The notes under the pieces were generated by a model. That model searched no databases, had not been told where the DNA came from, and worked only from the letters and a program-made list of their open reading frames with translations. Below are positions 7,833-11,860 of a DNA stretch of 11,860 nt, in pieces. Numbering within the stretch: position 1 is the first letter of the stretch; each line of letters starts with the position of its first letter. The stretch spans positions 1 through 11,860 of the forward strand of contig JBLICU010000097.1 of assembly GCA_047632435.1 (NCBI GenBank). Direction: 5' to 3'. Position numbers and translations under genes: made by a program. The DNA comes from JAMZMI01 sp047632435 (GTDB lineage Bacteria > Bacteroidota > Bacteroidia > Cytophagales > Cyclobacteriaceae).

Positions 7833-8189
7833 ATGAATTCTATAAGCTGCATTATCATAGAAGACGAACCGGAATTCATGGAAATTCTCAATTTTTACCT
7901 CAGAAAAATACCAGAGGTAAAAGTGTTAGGGTGTTATGGAGACACGGTACAGGCCACTCTCGAGATTGAAAGAAAAAAACCTGATTTCATATTTCTCGAT
8001 ATCAACATCTCAGGTTTAGAGGGGCCAGAGTTTGTAGAGCTTTTAGACCATCAACCAAAGATTATCGTGCTTTCAGGACATTCGGAATCGTTTATGAAGC
8101 ACTATCCAGAAGTCTCATATGTAGATTTCATACAAAAACCTCCTACTCTGGAGCGTATCAAATCTGCCATTCAAAAATGCAGCTTGTGA
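7833..8189 (+). CDS. Single-domain response regulator (CheY-like receiver, LytTR-type subgroup)
   Basis: A 118-residue protein that is only a receiver domain. The acidic pocket is Glu10/Asp11 in IIIEDEPEF, the phospho-acceptor is Asp56 in FIFLDINISG, the switch residue is Ser81 in VLSGHS, and the conserved lysine is Lys102 in FIQKP. All are in the expected order and spacing, so the domain should be phosphorylatable. The opening (CIIIEDEPEFMEILNFYLRKIPEVKVLG) and FLDINISGLEGPEF resemble receivers that carry a LytTR DNA-binding domain, but here the protein stops right after the receiver. Output must therefore be by protein contact or phosphotransfer. I chose ATG at 7833 over the upstream TTG at 7821 because receivers normally begin within a few residues of the first strand. 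No histidine kinase lies in the window. Confidence 0.88.
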   Translation: MNSISCIIIEDEPEFMEILNFYLRKIPEVKVLGCYGDTVQATLEIERKKPDFIFLDINISGLEGPEFVELLDHQPKIIVLSGHSESFMKHYPEVSYVDFIQKPPTLERIKSAIQKCSL

Positions 8190-8259
8190 TGTTAATTATT
8201 TATTAAAGCTGACCAAATCCAAATACTCTTTTATTTTTACAGCATAATCAATCACACTC

Positions 8260-8970
8260 ATGGGAAGAGCATTTGAATATAGGAGAGCCTCTAAAGAAGC
8301 ACGTTGGGACAAGATGTCCAAGATATTTCCTAAACTGGCAAAAGCGATCACAGTAGCTGCAAAGGAAGGCGGATCTGAAATAGACATGAATGGCAAACTA
8401 AGAACTGCCATCCAGAACGCCAAGGCACAAAATATGCCTAAGGAAAATATCGATAATGCAATCAAACGGGCGACAGGTAGTGAGGCGGTGGACTATACAG
8501 AAGTCAACTTTGAAGGGAAAGGGCCACATGGCGTGCTGATATTTGTGGAATGCGCTACAGACAATAACACAAGAACGGTAGCAAACGTGAAATTCTACTT
8601 CAATAAATTTGGTGGCGGTATTGTCCCTAATGGGTCATTGGAATTTATGTTCGCCAGAAAGGCTGTATTTGAACTCGAAAAATCTGAGAGTCTGGATATG
8701 GAAGAACTCGAACTGGAGCTGATCGATGCGGGTCTGGATGACATTGAAGTCGAAGAAGATACTGTCTATTTATATGGCGACTATACTAATTTTGGCACCT
8801 TATCTAAAGCATTGGAAGAAAAAGGCTTGGCAGTAAAAAAATCAAGTTTACAAAGAATCCCTAACTCACCAGTTGAATTTTCAGAAGAGCAAATGGAGGA
8901 AATTGAAATACTACTGGATAAAATTGAATTTGATGATGATGTGCAGCAAGTATTCACCAACATCGCTTAA
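8260..8970 (+). CDS. yebC: YebC/PmpR (TACO1) family regulatory/translation factor
   Basis: A 236-residue cytoplasmic protein of normal family length. Family signatures include the start MGRAFEYRRASKEARWDKMS, the helical block FPKLAKAITVAAKEGGSEID, the stretch RTAIQNAKAQNMPKENIDNA (about residues 47-66), IKRATG, the EGKGPHGVLIFVE strand and the NKFGGGIVPNGS loop (about 115-126). The third domain is the acidic DAGLDDIEVEEDTVYLYGD region. Members were long annotated as transcription regulators; later work on bacterial YebC and mitochondrial TACO1 supports a ribosome-linked role helping translation of difficult sequences such as polyproline. The ATG at 8260 gives the canonical family N terminus. 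It lies 70 bp after the response-regulator gene on the same strand, and nothing indicates a functional link. Confidence 0.93.
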   Translation: MGRAFEYRRASKEARWDKMSKIFPKLAKAITVAAKEGGSEIDMNGKLRTAIQNAKAQNMPKENIDNAIKRATGSEAVDYTEVNFEGKGPHGVLIFVECATDNNTRTVANVKFYFNKFGGGIVPNGSLEFMFARKAVFELEKSESLDMEELELELIDAGLDDIEVEEDTVYLYGDYTNFGTLSKALEEKGLAVKKSSLQRIPNSPVEFSEEQMEEIEILLDKIEFDDDVQQVFTNIA

Positions 8971-8988
8971 TCATTTAATCCGCTATTA

Positions 8989-9087
8989 ATGAAATTCAAA
9001 AGGTATGACCTGTCATCATATTTTTTGATTTTTCTCTATTCTACTTTAGTGATAATCCTAGCGCTCAGCAGCTTCCCAACTATTTAA
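8989..9087 (+). CDS. Possible small single-span membrane peptide (32 aa)
   Basis: ATG at 8989 to TAA at 9085-9087, starting 18 bp after the yebC stop. The peptide has a basic start (MKFKRYD) followed by an uninterrupted hydrophobic segment of about 18 residues (FLIFLYSTLVIILALSS), which fits one inside-out membrane helix. No family is recognised. It could be a genuine small protein co-transcribed with yebC, a remnant of a longer gene, or chance, since T-rich DNA often reads as hydrophobic. No Shine-Dalgarno is seen. Confidence 0.3.
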   Translation: MKFKRYDLSSYFLIFLYSTLVIILALSSFPTI

Positions 9088-9134
9088 TCCCTTGGTGTGT
9101 CAAATAGTTTCAAATGACAACAAAAATTCATCAC

Positions 9135-10079
9135 ATGAAAAAAGCCCTGCTTATTCTCCTCGTATAGTTAGCATTTTCTTTAAACTCCAAAGCACAGGAA
9201 AAAGTCTATTTCCCGTTTTTCGAACTGATCAATGTGAACGGTGACTATCAATACAGTACCTCCAAACTATTAAAGACATATATAGATAATGCGGGACGCT
9301 ATCAGATAATACTTCCAGCGAGACCACAGGAAGGTAGTTATTATCCTGAGTCATTTGCCGAAACTTGGGGAAATGCCAAAAGTCAGGGTACCGCTTATTT
9401 TCTCACAGGAGAAATGAACGCCCTTGAAGACATCATGATCGTGAGTATAGGCCTTTATACAACCAATGATGGCAAACTGGTTTGGACTGATATCTTGAAA
9501 GCATCCTCCATGGATGATCTTGATCCAATTTTGATCTTACTTTCCAAATCTTTGGGCACAAAAAACAAGGCGTCTGAGCTGGAGGATATTTATTCAGTAT
9601 CTGATTTTGAGACAAACGAACTCATCAAGAAAGATGCATCAAGCACCTTTGGAATATTTTTGGGTGGTTTTCATACATTTTATAGTGGTGTCGATCAAAA
9701 TTTTTCAAGTGGATTTGGTGCTAAGATTTCTTATGACCTTCGTGATTTGATTTTGGATATCAATGCTGAGTTTTATTTTGGTGAAATCGAAATTTATGAC
9801 ATCAATCTGAGCGCACTCTACCCTTTCTCTCAAGGCAGAAAGTCACCATTCCTTGGTGGTGGGTTAGGTTATGGCAGTCACAGAATTGAATTTGATCAAA
9901 CTACCTCCAACAGTTCTGAAAGAAACTCCGGTCTGCTGCTATATGGCCATGCTGGCTACATCTTTAGTCGTACTTCCAATGTTCAACTTCGAGGAACTGC
10001 TTCCATTTATTCGGCCACTTATAAGGTAGCCAATGAAGTCCCTTTTGGGATGGGATTCAATCTTACATTGTCATTCTAA
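9135..10079 (+). pseudogene. Outer-membrane beta-barrel protein gene with an in-frame amber codon in its signal peptide
   Basis: Read from ATG 9135, the frame encodes MKKALLILLV, then TAG (9165-9167), then LAFSLNSKAQ and an intact 303-codon frame to TAA at 10077. Without the TAG this is a textbook signal peptide cleaved after SKA. The mature N-terminal part (about 110 residues) contains GTAYFLTGEMNALEDIMIVS and LYTTNDGKLVWTDIL, resembling periplasmic domains that bind partners (TolB-N/CsgG-like pattern, not proven). A linker leads to a C-terminal barrel (about residue 170 onward) with FGIFLGGFHTFYSG, SPFLGGGLGYGSH, YGHAGYIFS and a terminal Phe (NLTLSF), typical of BAM substrates. The next in-frame start, GTG at 9234, would yield a 281-residue protein with no export signal. 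The undamaged remainder suggests a very recent nonsense mutation, a sequencing error, or suppression. Its stop overlaps the next gene. Confidence 0.75.
9165..9167 (+). other. In-frame TAG stop codon inside the signal peptide
   Basis: Codon 11 of the frame beginning at 9135 is TAG, flanked by GTA (Val) and TTA (Leu) in the hydrophobic core. A single base change to TTG (Leu), CAG, AAG or TCG would restore the frame. No frameshift is needed, since the coding pattern is in the same frame on both sides. Confidence 0.9.
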
Positions 10080-10486
10080 TGCGCCCGTTTCATATTCTGG
10101 TTTTAGTCTCAATTATATGGCTTTCTAGCTGTGGAACAACTCGTATTGTAACCAATAATCCGGATGCGGTAATTTATGTGAACAATGTGAAAAAAGGTAA
10201 GGGGCCGGTGGAGATCAAAAGAATGGGGCCTCCACAAAAAACGAACATTCATGCTGAATATCAAGGTACAAAAACTGATAATCAGCAAATAAAACGTGAA
10301 TTCGATCTAGGTACATTAATATTAGGTCTTTATAGCTACGGCGTTGGTTTGGTAGTTGGCTGGAGATATCCAAAGGAAATTCTGATTCCGCTGAATCTTT
10401 CTGAATATTATATCACTCCTGATTTCAAAGAAGGACAAGCTACTAGTCCCTGGATGAACCCACCTAAAGCTTGGGGATCAAAATGA
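10079..10486 (+). CDS. PEGA-like lipoprotein translationally coupled to the upstream barrel gene
   Basis: A 135-residue protein with a lipoprotein signal (hydrophobic ILVLVSIIWLSSC, lipidated Cys18). The next segment, TNNPDAVIYVNNVKKGKGPVEIKRMGPP (about 26-53), has the pattern of a PEGA repeat: a small beta domain with an Asp-Ala-x-Val/Ile-Tyr-Val core followed by a turn and Gly-x-Gly-Pro. A hydrophobic stretch, LGTLILGLYSYGVGLVVGW (about 78-96), then a YPKEILIPL strand and a Pro-rich tail follow. The residues after Cys18 are Gly-Thr-Thr, without the acidic patch linked to surface export, so periplasmic-side anchoring is more likely. Its ATG overlaps the TAA of the barrel gene by one base (TAATG at 10077-10081), a classic coupling arrangement, so the two proteins probably act together and the amber codon upstream may reduce its translation. 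Exact function unknown. Confidence 0.8.
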   Translation: MRPFHILVLVSIIWLSSCGTTRIVTNNPDAVIYVNNVKKGKGPVEIKRMGPPQKTNIHAEYQGTKTDNQQIKREFDLGTLILGLYSYGVGLVVGWRYPKEILIPLNLSEYYITPDFKEGQATSPWMNPPKAWGSK

Positions 10487-10526
10487 TTTTTCCCCGCTCC
10501 TTAAACACAAAATCACCACCTCTCCA

Positions 10527-10560
10527 TTGACAATATTCTATCTAATAATAAGTAGATTTA
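10527..10560 (+). promoter_or_regulatory. Possible Bacteroidota promoter upstream of the second lipoprotein gene
   Basis: TTGA at 10527-10530 and TAGATTTA at 10553-10560 resemble the -33 (TTTG) and -7 (TAnnTTTG) elements of Bacteroidota sigma-A promoters; the -7 match lacks only the final G. The spacing of 23 bases is at the long end. Transcription would begin near 10567, leaving a leader of about 26 bases before the ATG at 10593. Confidence 0.3.
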
Positions 10561-10592
10561 AAGGCCGGCTTGTTTAGCCCAAAGCTACTATT

Positions 10593-11138
10593 ATGAAATT
10601 TACCTTTTTCCTTCTAACCATTTCTACGCTGGCCATTTTGTCTTCGTGCGCCAAGGAAAAAGAAATAATTTCTGCGCTGAAATATGATGGCAACACCTAC
10701 ACATTTTCACACAGCTTGCAGGAAGATTGGGGGGCTCACACTGGCACTCATTACAACATGGATTTCACTCTTGTTGGAGAACACACATTTTTTGAAAAAA
10801 AATTGAATGGATCAGGTGAAACCTACTTCACATTGAGCCAGGAAATTGATTTCTATGTATTTATGGAGTTGTTCGACGCTGATACAGAAAGTTTTGTTGG
10901 TGGCAACTTCAGTTATTTAGGTGACGACCTATTTGAAGATGTAGATGACGAAAATGTTTTTAGACGGTTGTGGTTTGGGACAGAGGAAGGCGAAATATTC
11001 AAAGCACAAAATGGATCCATTAATCTTTCCATTGGTACATCAGGAACTTACACCATTAGTTTTCAAGCCACTTTAGACAACAACAAAGAAATACGGGGGA
11101 CTTTCATCGGTATACCTGAATATACCATTGGCAGATAA
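10593..11138 (+). CDS. Hypothetical lipoprotein, possibly surface-exposed
   Basis: A 181-residue lipoprotein with a clear signal (MKFTFFLLTISTLAILSSC, lipidated Cys19). The residues after the cysteine are AKEKEI, a charged Lys/Glu run resembling the lipoprotein export signal described in Bacteroidota, which favours the cell surface. The rest is predicted beta-rich: YDGNTYTFSHS, HYNMDFTLVG, LSQEIDFYVFMELF, an acidic GDDLFEDVDDENV loop (about 111-123), INLSIGTSGTYTISFQATL, and the end IRGTFIG. Alternating polar and hydrophobic residues suggest a single beta-sandwich of unknown role; no family is recognised. The acidic loop could bind a divalent cation, which is speculation. It lies 106 bp after the PEGA-like gene with its own possible promoter, so it is probably a separate unit. 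Confidence 0.75.
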   Translation: MKFTFFLLTISTLAILSSCAKEKEIISALKYDGNTYTFSHSLQEDWGAHTGTHYNMDFTLVGEHTFFEKKLNGSGETYFTLSQEIDFYVFMELFDADTESFVGGNFSYLGDDLFEDVDDENVFRRLWFGTEEGEIFKAQNGSINLSIGTSGTYTISFQATLDNNKEIRGTFIGIPEYTIGR

Positions 11139-11171
11139 AAAACTGGGGTCAACTAGTAATCCGTTTTTATC
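11134..11171 (+). terminator. Weak terminator-like inverted repeat after the lipoprotein gene
   Basis: GATAAAAAAC (11134-11143) and GTTTTTATC (11163-11171) are complementary with one bulged A, around a loop of about 19 bases; a short GG/CC pairing could extend it. The right arm itself supplies a run of five Ts. The left arm overlaps the TAA stop (11136-11138). The stem is AT-rich and the loop large, so this is only suggestive. Confidence 0.3.
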
Positions 11172-11292
11172 AATCAAAGCATGATGACAATGGTCAATCA
11201 GCTTAAATACACCATTCAGGCTTAACTTTATTTGAGGCAAGTTTCCTGAAAGAAGCATATCTTCAAAATAAGTTCAAAAAATTAAAAACCAC

Positions 11293-11860
11293 ATGCAACC
11301 AGCTTGGCAGCTATTGCATCTTCTACAAGAACACCAACAAAAAATGCTGCGAATCAATACGTATAGTTCTGAAGCAGAGCTGCTCATGGATTGCCGTAAA
11401 GGCAAAACCAAAGCACAGAATGAACTGTATGCATCGATCGCTCCCAAAATGTTGGGTTTATGTATCCGATATATTTATGATCGCGAAGAAGCAGAACACG
11501 TGATGATCGGAGGTATGATTAAGGTCTTTGAAAAACTGAATCAATACAAAGGCGATGGAAGCTTTGAAGGTTGGGTGAGACGCATCATGGTCAATGAAAG
11601 CTTGATGTACATCCGTAAAAACAAAGTCATGTCACTGGAAGTAGAAATAAGTGAAGCCGATTTGGAGCCAGACTATGAGAGTCTTGGAAATCAGCTGGAA
11701 GCCGAAGATCTGATGAAACTTATTGCGCAACTGCCCATTGGTTATCGAACTGTTTTTAATCTCTATTCCATTGAGGGATATGGTCACAAAGAAATAGCGA
11801 AGACTTTGGGCATTAATGAAAATACTTCCAAATCTCAGCTTAGTAGAGCGAGGAAGTTTT
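11293..11860 (+). CDS. ECF-type RNA polymerase sigma-70 factor (3' truncated by window edge)
   Basis: The frame is open from ATG 11293 to the window end (189 complete codons, no stop). It carries both ECF sigma regions. Region 2 spans about residues 30-100: a helix with AQNELYASIAPKMLGLCIRY, then DREEAEHVMIGGMIKVFEKL and the SFEGWVRRIMVNESLMYIRK signature for -10 binding. Region 4 is about 136-189: LMKLIAQLPIGYRTVFNLYS, then a helix-turn-helix (YGHKEIAKTLGINENTSKSQ) and LSRARK, which read the -35 element. ECF factors direct RNA polymerase to stress or envelope genes and are often paired with an anti-sigma factor; any such gene would lie beyond 11860. Two starts are possible, ATG 11293 and ATG 11344 (MLRINTYSS); the second would match the usual compact N terminus better. 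Only a few residues seem to be missing at the end. Confidence 0.88.
   Translation, partial: MQPAWQLLHLLQEHQQKMLRINTYSSEAELLMDCRKGKTKAQNELYASIAPKMLGLCIRYIYDREEAEHVMIGGMIKVFEKLNQYKGDGSFEGWVRRIMVNESLMYIRKNKVMSLEVEISEADLEPDYESLGNQLEAEDLMKLIAQLPIGYRTVFNLYSIEGYGHKEIAKTLGINENTSKSQLSRARKF

Noticed and set aside
8196..8465. 89-codon minus-strand frame over the yebC start
   Set aside because: Its hydrophobic look arises from the reverse of Ala/Lys-rich yebC codons; yebC is clearly the real gene.
9098..9119. TGTCA...TGACA inverted repeat before the barrel gene
   Set aside because: Arms of only 5 bp with a 12-bp spacer are expected by chance in a window this size, and no matching promoter was found beside it.
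11073..11258. 61-codon minus-strand frame between the lipoprotein and sigma-factor genes
   Set aside because: It runs into the conserved end of the lipoprotein gene and has no recognisable feature; the intergenic part holds only a weak inverted repeat.
1..11860. CRISPR arrays, tRNA or rRNA genes, insertion sequences, phage or toxin-antitoxin modules
   Set aside because: No regularly spaced repeats, cloverleaf-like or rRNA-like sequence, transposase or terminal inverted repeats were seen on reading through both strands.

Overview
The window looks like a chromosomal stretch of a Bacteroidota bacterium, most likely a marine Cytophagales member. The reasons are the AT-rich DNA, the Bacteroidota form of LptD, a Bacteroidota-type YebC, SSC-type lipoproteins, a stand-alone MlaD-type MCE protein, few Shine-Dalgarno sequences and several non-ATG starts. 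The family calls come from reading the translated sequences; no database search was possible. No rRNA, tRNA, CRISPR array, insertion sequence or phage gene was seen.

Left part (1-4853). A 5'-truncated phosphopantetheinyl transferase gene (1-501, +) converges on a four-gene minus-strand run that reads, in transcription order: N-acetylmuramoyl-L-alanine amidase (4853-4071), MlaD/MCE-domain protein (4062-3127), biotin-dependent acyl-CoA carboxylase beta subunit of methylcrotonyl-CoA carboxylase type (3080-1440), and a SirB1/transglutaminase-like protein (1377-523). Gaps of 8, 46 and 62 bp suggest one operon. A perfect 8-bp-stem hairpin sits at the convergent junction.

Middle (4854-8970). Across an 81-bp divergent spacer lies lptD (4935-7736, +), the outer-membrane LPS-assembly barrel. 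Together with the amidase and the MCE protein it forms an envelope-biogenesis neighbourhood: peptidoglycan cleavage, lipid transport and LPS insertion. Then come a single-domain response regulator (7833-8189) and yebC (8260-8970).

Right part (8971-11860). This is the more accessory-looking part. It holds a possible 32-residue membrane peptide (8989-9087). Next is an outer-membrane beta-barrel gene (9135-10079) whose otherwise normal signal peptide is interrupted by an in-frame TAG codon. It overlaps by one base a PEGA-like lipoprotein (10079-10486). A second lipoprotein (10593-11138) has a charged segment after its lipid cysteine, and the window ends in a 3'-truncated ECF sigma-factor gene (11293-11860).

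I did not find a clearly new multi-gene system. The most worthwhile points are the amber codon in the signal peptide at 9165, the two-cysteine LptD with an ambiguous start, and the coupled barrel/lipoprotein pair.
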